Positions 47,301 through 55,429 of a DNA stretch of 64,000 bases are shown one piece after another. How positions within the stretch are numbered: position 1 is the stretch's first letter; each line of letters opens with the position of its first letter. The translations under genes and the position numbers were made by a program. The DNA comes from Schlesneria sphaerica (GTDB lineage Bacteria; Planctomycetota; Planctomycetia; Planctomycetales; Planctomycetaceae): NCBI RefSeq assembly GCF_044336245.1, contig NZ_CP172346.1, forward strand, positions 1,922,001 through 1,986,000. Direction: 5' to 3'. The notes beneath the pieces were generated by a model. That model saw only the letters and a list, made by a program, of their open reading frames with translations. It was not told where the DNA came from and did not search any database.

Positions 47301-48314
47301 TGTCTGCTTCGGGATATCCACACTGGTGATCAGTTGAAGCAACTGACGCGTGAGCTTTCGTTCTCCGGTGATCGATACGGAATTTTGCCGCCGATCGAAC
47401 TGCAGCACGGACGATATCTCGTCGTCTACGGTGACCTGGTATTCGGTTTTGGACTTTTTCACCGCTTCGAATCGTTCACCTAGGATTTTCTGCAGGGAGC
47501 TGACCAGGGCGCTTACACTCACGTGCACTAGCTTGTGGTACTCGTCTTCATCTCTATCTCCATCAGTGTCCTCCTCATGGAGGTCTGATTTGTCTTGAGG
47601 GACTGAGACGACGGGTACTGCAGACTTTTTGACAACCGTTTTCTCTACGAGGGGGGCGTCAGCCTGTTTCGCCTGGCGAGTGCGGGCGGGCACAAAAACC
47701 GGCGCAGCCTGCTCGGATGCGGCCTCCTCAAACAGCTCTGAAGAATCGTCCGCGTCGTCGATCGAAGTTTCAACGGCTTTCGCGACCTCAGTATGAATTT
47801 CAGGTGGTGCAAGGACGAGCAGTCGGGCACCGTCCGCGTCAGCAGCAATGCGGATCCCTTTGCGGTCTGCGTACTTCTCGCGCAGGCTCACAACCAGTTG
47901 ACTCAACCGGTTCTTAGCGCAGGCATAGGACTTGAGTGTCGGTTCAGCATCTTCGACCTTCCGGGCGGGAGGAGGCTGATCGAAGGTCGCAAGAACGTCT
48001 GCCGCGATTCGCTGGATGGCTGCCGAACCGCTTAGAAGCAGGCGGTTTGACTTGGAGTCGACGACAATCTGGACATCCTCTCCGTAGCCCTCGAGCATCT
48101 CGGTGAGGACGGTCTCGGCTTCGGAGAGCGACTTATGTTTGATGGCATAAGACTTATATGTCTGTCCATCAGGAGTCTCTGCGGAACTCGAACCTGATGC
48201 CAGAATCGAAAACGTGAATACTCCAAGGGTCACAACCCATGGAAAAGCAGGGAAACCCCGACGATTACTGGGCGCTGGAGGCGCGCAGTTTCGGTGCGTG
48301 CAAAGTCTATCCAC
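44364..48314 (-). CDS. gspD: T2SS secretin GspD with extended N-module array
   Basis: 1316 residues, about double a classical GspD (about 650). A signal-like hydrophobic segment lies around residues 27-41 (GTG start, no clear ribosome site, so the start is uncertain). About nine N-type modules are seen (for example YELKHVRGDSLSLLIDKV, FRLKHADVSQARTTVQDFF, FTLKNTLAGDLVTVIQSAI, FRVINGDAVSLVQMLRSL, each with an NSLLV-type strand). The secretin barrel lies at about 910-1205, from PPQVMIQVLIAQVTL to IPVLGNLFRYDS and ILTPYVIRG. A 110-residue Pro/Lys-rich C-terminal tail follows. It heads a two-gene unit with the lipoprotein and supplies the outer-membrane pore of the T2SS. Confidence 0.93.
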   Translation of the reverse strand: MDRLCTHRNCAPPAPSNRRGFPAFPWVVTLGVFTFSILASGSSSAETPDGQTYKSYAIKHKSLSEAETVLTEMLEGYGEDVQIVVDSKSNRLLLSGSAAIQRIAADVLATFDQPPPARKVEDAEPTLKSYACAKNRLSQLVVSLREKYADRKGIRIAADADGARLLVLAPPEIHTEVAKAVETSIDDADDSSELFEEAASEQAAPVFVPARTRQAKQADAPLVEKTVVKKSAVPVVSVPQDKSDLHEEDTDGDRDEDEYHKLVHVSVSALVSSLQKILGERFEAVKKSKTEYQVTVDDEISSVLQFDRRQNSVSITGERKLTRQLLQLITSVDIPKQTGSELTKIVPLEAIDSGDVDKIKQALQSEPRSGGKGSEKSKGKRSSGNRKGVKNASLEGETGTLSTIRLVANQIAIPDAPAPGAGDAPDGSGDTLSDEMESQLRRLGSDLDIEVLPDLDAIILRGSKPDVEEMTRILKELERLSQETEPTIEVYELKHVRGDSLSLLIDKVNLDLTGSMQGRVTVTPLVVPNSLLIIGWGESVKSVRQLIEKLDQPVPADAQFQVFRLKHADVSQARTTVQDFFTSRTTPGGGTGNSANQGLSPKVQVTVDNRTNSLIVQAAPRDMAEAARLIEELDAPSGAVVHQARIFTLKNTLAGDLVTVIQSAIDSARGGTGNAAASQKASTLEFLSIDKEGRQVQKSAVLNDVKVTAEPRTNSLLVSAPPESMELIASLIQRLDEPSSDGAQIKVFRVINGDAVSLVQMLRSLLPPPTGPAGTPQLANSRDESSLVPARFSVDLRTNSIIATGSSGDLRIIEALLLRLDQKDIEQRKNTVYRLKNAPAEAVARSVNDFLRSERTVSQAAPGAISPFQQIESEVVVVPEAVSNSLIISATPRFYDEIAVLVEKLDAEPPQVMIQVLIAQVTLNNTNEFGVELGLQDSLLFDRSLLGGLVTTTSTVQQSSPSGILTSTTQNILGATNTPGFLFNGQPLGNSGAPSALANSDQVGGQGVSNFGVGTTNAQLGYGGLVLSASSENVSVLIRALQQSNRLEVLSRPQIRTLDNQPAFLQIGKRVPRIYNASVTQVGSVNGVLLENVGLILGVTPRISPEGMVVMEVDAEKSEIDVVDPGIPVSVSASGAVIRSPIFNITTASTTVSANSGETIIIGGLITKSNNDTVRRVPYLSDIPVLGNLFRYDSSIAQRTELLIILTPYVIRGPEESARIKREEAAKMHWCAGDVVDVYGPGIISDDPGPFPEADIPVIYPDLNPRGTIMPLEVPPGPTDPEPLILEDQEDQTVSLKTKKSKRSGFFPLGSQKKRK

Positions 48315-48779
48315 AGGGAATAACCTGGCGATATGAGGAATAAATCGATTGATGGGAGATTGGGAGGCGCGGATCCTAGGTAACGCCCTGCCCTTTGATC
48401 AATACCAACTGATCCAAAGGCACCACCACCAGACGAGGGCTCCAGCAGCTTCTGCCACCACCCTTCCCGCTTGAACTTCCGATCCAAAATTCACGACGGA
48501 TTTGACCGATTGTCCGCCAGATTCCGCTTTTCACAGGAATAGAGCGAGCGGCCCATGCCGTTGGAACCTGTCTCCAAATCGCAGTTTAAGGCGTTCATTC
48601 GACGAAGTCAGAGGTGATCTATCCCTGGAACACTGAACCACCAGCGCGACAGCTCTGTCATTATGTTGGTTGCCCCTTTCGCCCTTCGTTTGATCTCCCT
48701 ATCCTGCGGAGGCATAGGAGTTGCAACTGCATCTGTCTTGACCAAGTAAAAACGAAAACTTCGAGAATTCAACGCAATA
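48315..48779. other. Divergent intergenic region upstream of gspD
   Basis: 465 bases between the divergent gspD and HAD genes. It should hold both promoters, but I cannot identify one with confidence. A few short frames without supporting features were discounted. Confidence 0.45.
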
Positions 48780-49436
48780 ATGCAAAATCTGCCGTTTGAC
48801 GTGCCCACAACCAAGGCACTTATTTTCGATATGGATGGAACCGTCACCCATAACATTCCCTATCACGATCAAAGTTGGGTTATCTGGGCAGAGCAGGAAG
48901 GCCTGAAGTACACCAAGACTGAACTCCTCGCACAGGCGTATGGCACGATTGGGGAAATTACGCGCCGGCTGTTCCCTGATGCAACGCCCCATGAGCGATT
49001 CGAGCGAGGCGAACGTAAAGAAGCCATCTATCGCGACTTGTTCCGCCCCCATCTCGCGCCACTTCCCGGCCTCATCCCGTTTCTGGAGTGGGCTCGTCAG
49101 CAACCGCTTTCTACGGCAATTGCCACGGCGGGGGACGCCACCAACATCGCGTTCACGGTCGATGGACTTCAGATTCGCAAGTATTTCGACGTCTTTCTAG
49201 GGAGTGAAGACGTCGCGCACGGAAAGCCAAACCCGGAGGTTTACCTCCTGACCGCACAGCGACTTGAAGTCGATCCCCGAGATTGTGTCGCATTCGAAGA
49301 CTCACCCCCAGGAGTTGAAGCGGTGCGACGAGCGGGGATGAAATGCGTTGTGGTCAACCCGATGGCTTCGCGCGAAGAGTACGGCGACTGCTCGCACGTG
49401 ATCAAGTGGATGAAGGATTACAGCGACCTGTCATAG
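48780..49436 (+). CDS. HAD-superfamily phosphatase (beta-phosphoglucomutase-like)
   Basis: 218 residues of HAD subfamily I. Motif I is FDMDGTV near residue 17, motif II the AIATAG region, motif III is the GKPNPEVYL lysine, and motif IV is VAFEDSPPGVEAVRRAGM. A helical cap domain lies between motifs I and II. It resembles beta-phosphoglucomutases and fructose-1-phosphate or sugar phosphatases; the substrate cannot be told. No good ribosome binding site precedes the ATG. Confidence 0.88.
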   Translation: MQNLPFDVPTTKALIFDMDGTVTHNIPYHDQSWVIWAEQEGLKYTKTELLAQAYGTIGEITRRLFPDATPHERFERGERKEAIYRDLFRPHLAPLPGLIPFLEWARQQPLSTAIATAGDATNIAFTVDGLQIRKYFDVFLGSEDVAHGKPNPEVYLLTAQRLEVDPRDCVAFEDSPPGVEAVRRAGMKCVVVNPMASREEYGDCSHVIKWMKDYSDLS

Positions 49437-50079
49437 CTGCGGGCACCCGCGACTTCAGGTCGAGCGCGCGGCAGATCTTCGAGCGGTCGATGGCCCACTT
49501 TGCTCTACTCGCGTCTTCCCATCACGCGAGCAGAGCGAGTCCATTGGTTCCTTGAACCATGATTGATCAACGATTGTGAGAGAAACACTCCAGGTGAACC
49601 TGTGAAGATCAGTGGAACAGGGTTCGAAAAACGAAATAACACGCTCACTGTCAACGACTTCAGACAATATACGAATCTTTTAGGCTGATGTGCATCGCCG
49701 AGGGCGTCGGTCGAGACCGCCCCATCTGGTTGCCCTCGATCCGGATGAGAATCTGGTCGGTGCGCTCACGTTTCTGCGAGTGGAAGCGTATCATGTGTGC
49801 TTCCCGTGAACCGTTCGCGGTCCGCTTATCTCCATTGCCGAAAAACTTTGGGTGCCTCGATTGTTTTCCCATCACAGCGATTCGTCTCATAACGATCTGA
49901 CCGGCAGTGATTTGTCAGAGAACGCAACGGAATGTTGCAGCTCTTCCCATGAGGCATTCCACCGTAGCAGCCCCGAATTCCCCCCTGCGTGTCTCTTCGG
50001 CCAACTCATAAATGCCCCCTCTGTAGCGGGACGAATCGCCAGTGATCGACTGAGGGTTCCCACTGAATCAGCGCGAACA
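49437..50079. other. Gene-free stretch before the large membrane protein gene
   Basis: About 640 bases. The following gene's frame is open back to a GTG at 49852, so part of this may be coding. No promoter, hairpin or RNA gene was recognised. Confidence 0.4.
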
Positions 50080-52275
50080 GTGCTGTTTAAACAGAAGACG
50101 TTCATCTTCTTCATTGCGATTGGGCTCTTGTCAGGACTCACGCGTGAGTCATTCGCCGAGTCTGCCCCGACAATTTCGGAGCCTCGTGTCGGCTGGAATG
50201 ATCATTACCTGGTCGGGCGCTGGAGTCCGATTGTCGTCCCTGTGTCGCTCACTGAATCTGCCGCAGTCCAACTGGAAGTAAGCGCACTCGATCCGGACGG
50301 GAATCGTGTCACTTATCAGGCAGCGCCCGTCACACTCGATGCAGGTGACCATCAACTTGAAGGTCTCTTCAAAGCGGGACGCCTGGATGGCGAGATCAGC
50401 GTCCGGTTGAAGGGGGGAAATGACTTCAGCGGGACGCCGGGTCGTGCCCCCTGGCTGAAACCCGCCGTCAGTCCCGCAGCCAAGCTTGTCGTCACCGTCG
50501 GCAGTCCGGCAGGATTTGACTTTGACAAAGAGGAATCCGCTTCCGTTCGTGACCATCGGTGGGCGAATGTGAGCGCGGCAGACCTGCCGACGAATCCTCT
50601 CGCATACGATGGAGTGGCAGCGCTGGTACTCAGTGGATCCGTTGAACTGACAGAAGCTCAATCGACGGCGATTCGCGACTGGGTGGCTGGCGGGGGGCGA
50701 CTGACTATCTCATTTCCGCGTGATGTCGCGGCAGCTCGGAAGCGTTTGTTCAACTGGGTTCCTGCCACGATTGGCGAGTCTTCCGCGACGGTCAGAGAGT
50801 TCGGCAGTCTGGAGTCATTCGCGGGTAAAAACATTCGAATTCCCCAGACAGAACCGCTGGCGATACCTCACGTTCAGTATCCGACAGGAGAAACACTGGC
50901 ATCCAGCCGTTCGATTCCATTCCTGGTCCGTCTTCCCTACGGCATGGGATCAGTGACCCTCCTGACCATGGATCTCACGTCCGCTCCTCTCAAGGACTGG
51001 AAAGCCCTGCATCCGTTCTGTGCCCGGCTGGTCGGTATCGAAAGTCGCACTGAACTCGCTGAAAAAATGGGAAGCCGTGGTTCGCAGCTCAGTTCCACCG
51101 GCATTTCCGATGTCGCAACACAACTGCATGCCATTCAGGACCATTTCGAAAAGGTCAATCGTACTTCACCCTGGAGTGTCCTGGGGGGACTACTGGGACT
51201 TCTGCTGCTGATCGGTCCCCTGGACTACCTACTTGTCCACCGGCTGCTGAAACGCCCTACGCTCACCTGGGTCACATTTCCTTTGACCGCCTGCGCTGTC
51301 ACCGTCGGTGCGGCACTACTGGCATCAAGTTCAAACGGGTCCGTCGCTCGAGCCAACCAGCTCAACATCATCAACTATGATCAGGCGTCTTCGACACTGA
51401 GAAGCCGGTACTTTGTGAACCTTTACAGTCCGCAGACGGCGCAATCGTCGCTCAAAATTTTGCCCCACCCCATCACAAGCTCCGCAACCGGAATTTCCCC
51501 GGCGAATGTTAGCTGGAACGGCGTTGCCGAATCGGGGTTTGGAGGGATGCTGCGCCCCTCCGGCCTGGAACGGGGTGCTGCTTACGAACACCATGCCGAT
51601 GGAGAACTGTCGAACATCCCGGTCCTGCAGTGGAGTTCAAAAGCTCTGACGGGTGAAAGCCTGCAAACGGTTGAAGACCTGGTCGAATGCAATCTGAAAG
51701 CAACCGCTACGGGAAGTTTGACGGGGACGATTCTGCACCGGTTCGATACACCGATCGAAGACTGGATGATCGTCTTCCAGAACCGGGTCTATCGTCACTT
51801 GAAGACTCGTGACGATGCTCAATCACTTCCTCTGGCACCCAAGCAGGTTTGGCGAGTTGAACAGCCAAGCGTATTCCAGCGAGAACTGCGCCCCTATCTC
51901 ACCGGCATTCTGACAATGGCAACCGCGCGTTTCGGATCGCGAACGACAAAAGAAATCGTCCAGCAGCAATCGACGTATAACACGCTGTCTCTCGACCCGT
52001 TTGAAGTCGTCCGGATCTTAACCTTCTTCGATGAAGTCAGTGGCGATCGCTATACGGGCCTGACGAACCTTCTTTTGAACCAGGAAGATTGTTCGCATCT
52101 GCTGAAACTGGGACGTGCCGTACTGTTTGGTCGACTGCGTCAGCCCATCGCCGGAGTCGAGCTGAATCAGCAACCGCTGGAACCAGACAGCGAAGCATCG
52201 TTTGTCCGATTGATCCTTCCCGTCGAAAAATCGACAGAGGTCCTGAAAGAACTGAAACGAGTCGTCCCTGATTGA
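50080..52275 (+). CDS. Large membrane protein of an ABC export locus
   Basis: 731 residues from the GTG at 50080, where a signal-type segment (FIFFIAIGLLSGL) begins; no ribosome site confirms it and the frame continues to 49852. An N-terminal beta-sandwich region is followed by a stretch resembling a class I glutamine-amidotransferase-like fold (about 155-310, VAALVLSGSVELTEAQSTAIRDWVAGGG). Two membrane helices (about 365-425, GGLLGLLLLIGPLDYLL and a second after RPTLTWV) follow, then a second periplasmic domain. It lies 106 bases ahead of the ABC ATPase on the same strand and resembles proteins that accompany GldA/GldG-like exporters, which is inferred. No named family. Confidence 0.65.
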   Translation: MLFKQKTFIFFIAIGLLSGLTRESFAESAPTISEPRVGWNDHYLVGRWSPIVVPVSLTESAAVQLEVSALDPDGNRVTYQAAPVTLDAGDHQLEGLFKAGRLDGEISVRLKGGNDFSGTPGRAPWLKPAVSPAAKLVVTVGSPAGFDFDKEESASVRDHRWANVSAADLPTNPLAYDGVAALVLSGSVELTEAQSTAIRDWVAGGGRLTISFPRDVAAARKRLFNWVPATIGESSATVREFGSLESFAGKNIRIPQTEPLAIPHVQYPTGETLASSRSIPFLVRLPYGMGSVTLLTMDLTSAPLKDWKALHPFCARLVGIESRTELAEKMGSRGSQLSSTGISDVATQLHAIQDHFEKVNRTSPWSVLGGLLGLLLLIGPLDYLLVHRLLKRPTLTWVTFPLTACAVTVGAALLASSSNGSVARANQLNIINYDQASSTLRSRYFVNLYSPQTAQSSLKILPHPITSSATGISPANVSWNGVAESGFGGMLRPSGLERGAAYEHHADGELSNIPVLQWSSKALTGESLQTVEDLVECNLKATATGSLTGTILHRFDTPIEDWMIVFQNRVYRHLKTRDDAQSLPLAPKQVWRVEQPSVFQRELRPYLTGILTMATARFGSRTTKEIVQQQSTYNTLSLDPFEVVRILTFFDEVSGDRYTGLTNLLLNQEDCSHLLKLGRAVLFGRLRQPIAGVELNQQPLEPDSEASFVRLILPVEKSTEVLKELKRVVPD

Positions 52276-52381
52276 TCCGGTAGCCTCAACCTCGCACCAC
52301 AAGAAACGGCGTGAGGCGTTGAGTGATCCACATCTCGTCCGTGCGTGTGACCTGAAAACTCTTTCGCTTTGACTGAAGCAC

Positions 52382-53320
52382 ATGATTGAAACCCGACAGC
52401 TTACGAAACGTTACGGCCACCTGATCGCGGTCAACGAGATCAACCTTTCTTTGAAGGAAGGGGATGTGTTCGGCTTCATCGGCCCCAACGGATCAGGCAA
52501 AACGACCACCATGCGAATGCTGGCCACGTTGCTCGCCCCGGATTACGGCGAAGCCTATGTGTGCGGCAAGTCAATCTATAATGATCCACGTGAGATCCGC
52601 CGAATGGTCGGTTACATGCCCGACTTCTTTGGTGTCTATGACGATATGACGGTGATCGAGTATCTGGAATTTTTCGCATCCGCCTACCGGATCAATGGCC
52701 CCGGTCGCCGAAAGGTCTGCGAAGACAAGCTGGAACTGGTGGACATGTCCTTTAAACGGGACGCCATGGTCAATCAGCTTTCTCGTGGACAGACCCAGCG
52801 AATCGGACTGGCTCGAACCCTGCTGCACGAACCTCAAGTGCTGCTTCTGGACGAACCCGCCAGCGGCCTGGATCCCCGGGCCCGAATCGAAATCCGTAAC
52901 CTGCTGAAAAAACTGGGAGAACTCAAGAAGACGGTCATCGTTTCCAGCCACATTCTTCCCGAATTGGCAGACGTCTGTACGCGAGTCGGCATGATCGAAA
53001 AAGGGAATCTGATCGTCGACGGCTATGTCGATGAAGTCATGCGGAAAGCACGGCAGCAGATCATGCTTCAGATTCGGGTGAAAGAGCAGCCCGGGAAGAC
53101 CATGGAGAAAGCCGCCGCTCTGCTCGAGCAACACGAACTGGTCTCAATGGTCGACATCGTCAAGGGAACCATCGAAGCCACCCTGAAATCAGATACGTTC
53201 GACTACAGTCCACTGCCCACGATGCTGATCTCGGAAGGGTTCCACTTGACGTTGTTCCGGGAAGAAGAGGTCAATCTGGAAACCGCGTTCATGTCGCTGA
53301 CAAAGGGCTTGGTGCAGTAG
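52382..53320 (+). CDS. ABC transporter ATP-binding protein
   Basis: 312 residues of an ABC-2 exporter ATPase (NatA/GldA-like). Walker A GPNGSGKTTT lies at about residues 37-46. The signature is LSRGQTQRIGLARTL, a variant with Arg in place of the second Gly of LSGGQ. Walker B is VLLLDEPASGLD and the switch His follows in VSSHILPEL. A C-terminal domain of about 90 residues is typical of this subfamily. The matching permease gene lies 2.1 kb downstream, separated by two other genes. Confidence 0.9.
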   Translation: MIETRQLTKRYGHLIAVNEINLSLKEGDVFGFIGPNGSGKTTTMRMLATLLAPDYGEAYVCGKSIYNDPREIRRMVGYMPDFFGVYDDMTVIEYLEFFASAYRINGPGRRKVCEDKLELVDMSFKRDAMVNQLSRGQTQRIGLARTLLHEPQVLLLDEPASGLDPRARIEIRNLLKKLGELKKTVIVSSHILPELADVCTRVGMIEKGNLIVDGYVDEVMRKARQQIMLQIRVKEQPGKTMEKAAALLEQHELVSMVDIVKGTIEATLKSDTFDYSPLPTMLISEGFHLTLFREEEVNLETAFMSLTKGLVQ

Positions 53321-53680
53321 TAGATCGGTCCCCGGGAACCAAATTCGGATTGACGAAATAGACCCGCTACCCGGTGCCGCGATCCACCGATCGGTCTTAC
53401 CAGCAGCAAAATTGCTGGGTACGATGCGTTCCTTGGAAGGATGTTTCCCAGGCCTGAAGAACCAGCCAGAGGAATCAGCGTCAGTCCAATGTGAGTTTGT
53501 TCGAGTCACGCAAATGAGACGGTGCGTCCAGACCATGGATCGAGCGGCCCGGAGACTCGAACAGCCGGGCGTTACCTGATTGGATATGATCCCTCAGTTC
53601 GTCGATGTTCGGGATTGCCCGAGCGACCGAGGACCCATCGACGGAATTCAAAAACAGACTATGACATCAAGGATGTTGCC
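53321..53680. other. Gene-free stretch between ABC ATPase and GH15-like genes
   Basis: 360 bases. The GH15-like frame is open back to 53522, but translation probably starts at 53681. Nothing else was recognised. Confidence 0.45.
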
Positions 53681-54931
53681 ATGGTGAACCCTCTCCCGCC
53701 ACTTCAGCTTTCCCCGGACTGCACAGCAGACGAGGTCAAACGGCTCACTCAGTTTCTGGAAGAGCAGGGGACGTTTCGCTTCCCGACGCTCGCCAATGGC
53801 CTCTTTTCCGCCGCGGCTGGGGAGGGGGGCGATTTCGAGCTGACCGGCTATCGGAACGTGTGGGTCCGCGACAATGTCCACATCGCACACGCACACTGGA
53901 CATGGGGTGAAACTGAGAAAGCCGCCGCGGCGACCCGGTCGCTGATGACGTACTTCGAAAAGCATCGCCACCGGTTCAGTGACATCATCGACGGGAAAAC
54001 CGATCCCGGCGATCCCATGGCACGTCCACATATCCGATTCGACGGCGATCGCCTGTGTGAACTCGACGAAAAATGGTCTCACGCTCAGAACGATGCCATC
54101 GGCGGCTTTCTCTGGCTCGCCTCTCGACTCGGTAACGTCTGCCAGTGGAATCCGGCACAGCAGAACTTGCTGGACATGATCGCCCGCTACCTGCTGGCGA
54201 TTGAATTCTGGGAGGACGAAGATAGCGGGCACTGGGAGGAAGTTCGCAAGGTCTCTGCTTCAAGTATCGGCGTCGCGACGGCGGGGTTAGAGGCCTGGTC
54301 CGAGTATTCCGGGAAGTCGTATCCAGCGAGAGGCAGGGAAGCTCTGCAAACAATCCTGCCACGGGAATGCATTCAGCCGGATCCCTTGAAGCATCGCCCC
54401 TATGATGCCGCGTTGCTTTTTCTGATCTTCCCCTATCGCCTCGTTTCAAACGAGATGGCAGACCAGATTGTCGCAGACGTCACGACGAACTTGCTTGGCC
54501 CTTACGGAATCCGGCGCTACATCGGCGATTCGTACTGGTGTGCAAACTACAAAGAGAAGCTCGCCGCCACCGTGCGGACGGCCGATTTCAGCGACAACCT
54601 CGCCGACCGGGACCGCTTACTGGAACCCGGAACGGAAGCCCAATGGTGTCTATTCGACCCAATCCTGTCGATTCACTATGGGCTGCGGTACCAGCGTACC
54701 CGGGAGAAAGAGGCTCGCCAGCGGCAGATCGAACATCTGAATCGCGCACTCGGTCAATTGACTTCAGCAGGGTCTTCGTCAGGTCCATACCGATGCCCCG
54801 AATCGTATTACAGTGACCAGGGGCGATATGTTCCGAACGATATCTGCCCCTTACTATGGACACAGGCCAATCTCAAAATGGCATTACGATTCATGATGGC
54901 GGAACCAGGCGCAGCCGGAGGAACCAACTAA
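53681..54931 (+). CDS. GH15-like (phosphorylase-kinase alpha-type) alpha/alpha barrel protein
   Basis: 416 residues related to the glucoamylase-like GH15 family including phosphorylase kinase alpha subunits, which act on or bind alpha-glucans. Key segments are ELTGYRNVWVRDNVHIAHAHW (about 52-72), KHRPYDAALLFLIFP and AQWCLFDPILSIHYGLRYQR. A catalytic pair was not confidently located, so activity is unproven. The ATG at 53681 is preceded by AAGGA at a spacing of seven. It shares TAATG with the thioesterase gene. Confidence 0.72.
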   Translation: MVNPLPPLQLSPDCTADEVKRLTQFLEEQGTFRFPTLANGLFSAAAGEGGDFELTGYRNVWVRDNVHIAHAHWTWGETEKAAAATRSLMTYFEKHRHRFSDIIDGKTDPGDPMARPHIRFDGDRLCELDEKWSHAQNDAIGGFLWLASRLGNVCQWNPAQQNLLDMIARYLLAIEFWEDEDSGHWEEVRKVSASSIGVATAGLEAWSEYSGKSYPARGREALQTILPRECIQPDPLKHRPYDAALLFLIFPYRLVSNEMADQIVADVTTNLLGPYGIRRYIGDSYWCANYKEKLAATVRTADFSDNLADRDRLLEPGTEAQWCLFDPILSIHYGLRYQRTREKEARQRQIEHLNRALGQLTSAGSSSGPYRCPESYYSDQGRYVPNDICPLLWTQANLKMALRFMMAEPGAAGGTN

Positions 54932-55377
54932 TGCCAGCCATCTTCGAATGGAAACACGTCGTTGTTGAACGGGACCTGGATGATCTGGGCCATGCCAATA
55001 ACATCTCCTACCTGAAGTGGATGCAGTCCGCTTCGATGGAACACTCGTCGGCACAAGGCTGGTCGATGCAGGCCCATCGTGAACTCGGACAAGGCTGGGT
55101 TGTCCGGTCACACTACATCGAGTACCTGATTTCCGCTCAACTGGGTGATGAAATCGTCGTGCGCACCTGGGTTGCAAACCTGAAGAAAGTCACGTCCCTG
55201 CGACGTTATGAGATGATCCGCGTCTCGGACCAGGCCGTGATAGCGAGGTCAGCCAGCGACTGGGCCTACATTGATTATGTGACAGGCTCACCGAAACGGA
55301 TTCCCCCCGAGGTTGCGCAAGCTTTTGAGATCATCCCGGACGGAGATTCAGTAAAAGCCGATCGCGAAGTAAGGTAA
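54931..55377 (+). CDS. Acyl-CoA thioesterase of the 4HBT (YbgC/FadM) family
   Basis: 148 residues with hot-dog fold features: DDLGHANNISYLKWMQSAS (the D-x-x-GH-x-N catalytic region), GWVVRSHYIEYLISAQLGDEI, and the ASDWAYIDYVTGSPKRIP end. Hydrolyses acyl-CoA; the acyl group is unknown. GGAGG precedes the ATG, which overlaps the GH15-like stop (TAATG), so the two are translated together. The functional tie with a glucan-type enzyme is unusual. Confidence 0.88.
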   Translation: MPAIFEWKHVVVERDLDDLGHANNISYLKWMQSASMEHSSAQGWSMQAHRELGQGWVVRSHYIEYLISAQLGDEIVVRTWVANLKKVTSLRRYEMIRVSDQAVIARSASDWAYIDYVTGSPKRIPPEVAQAFEIIPDGDSVKADREVR

Positions 55378-55429
55378 AGCTCGCTACTGTATTCGCCGAG
55401 GGCTGCTCTAAGACAACCAGGACAACACC

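Noticed and set aside
48230..48487. Minus-strand frame of 85 codons overlapping the gspD start
   Set aside because: Different frame from gspD, no family resemblance and no ribosome site; likely chance.
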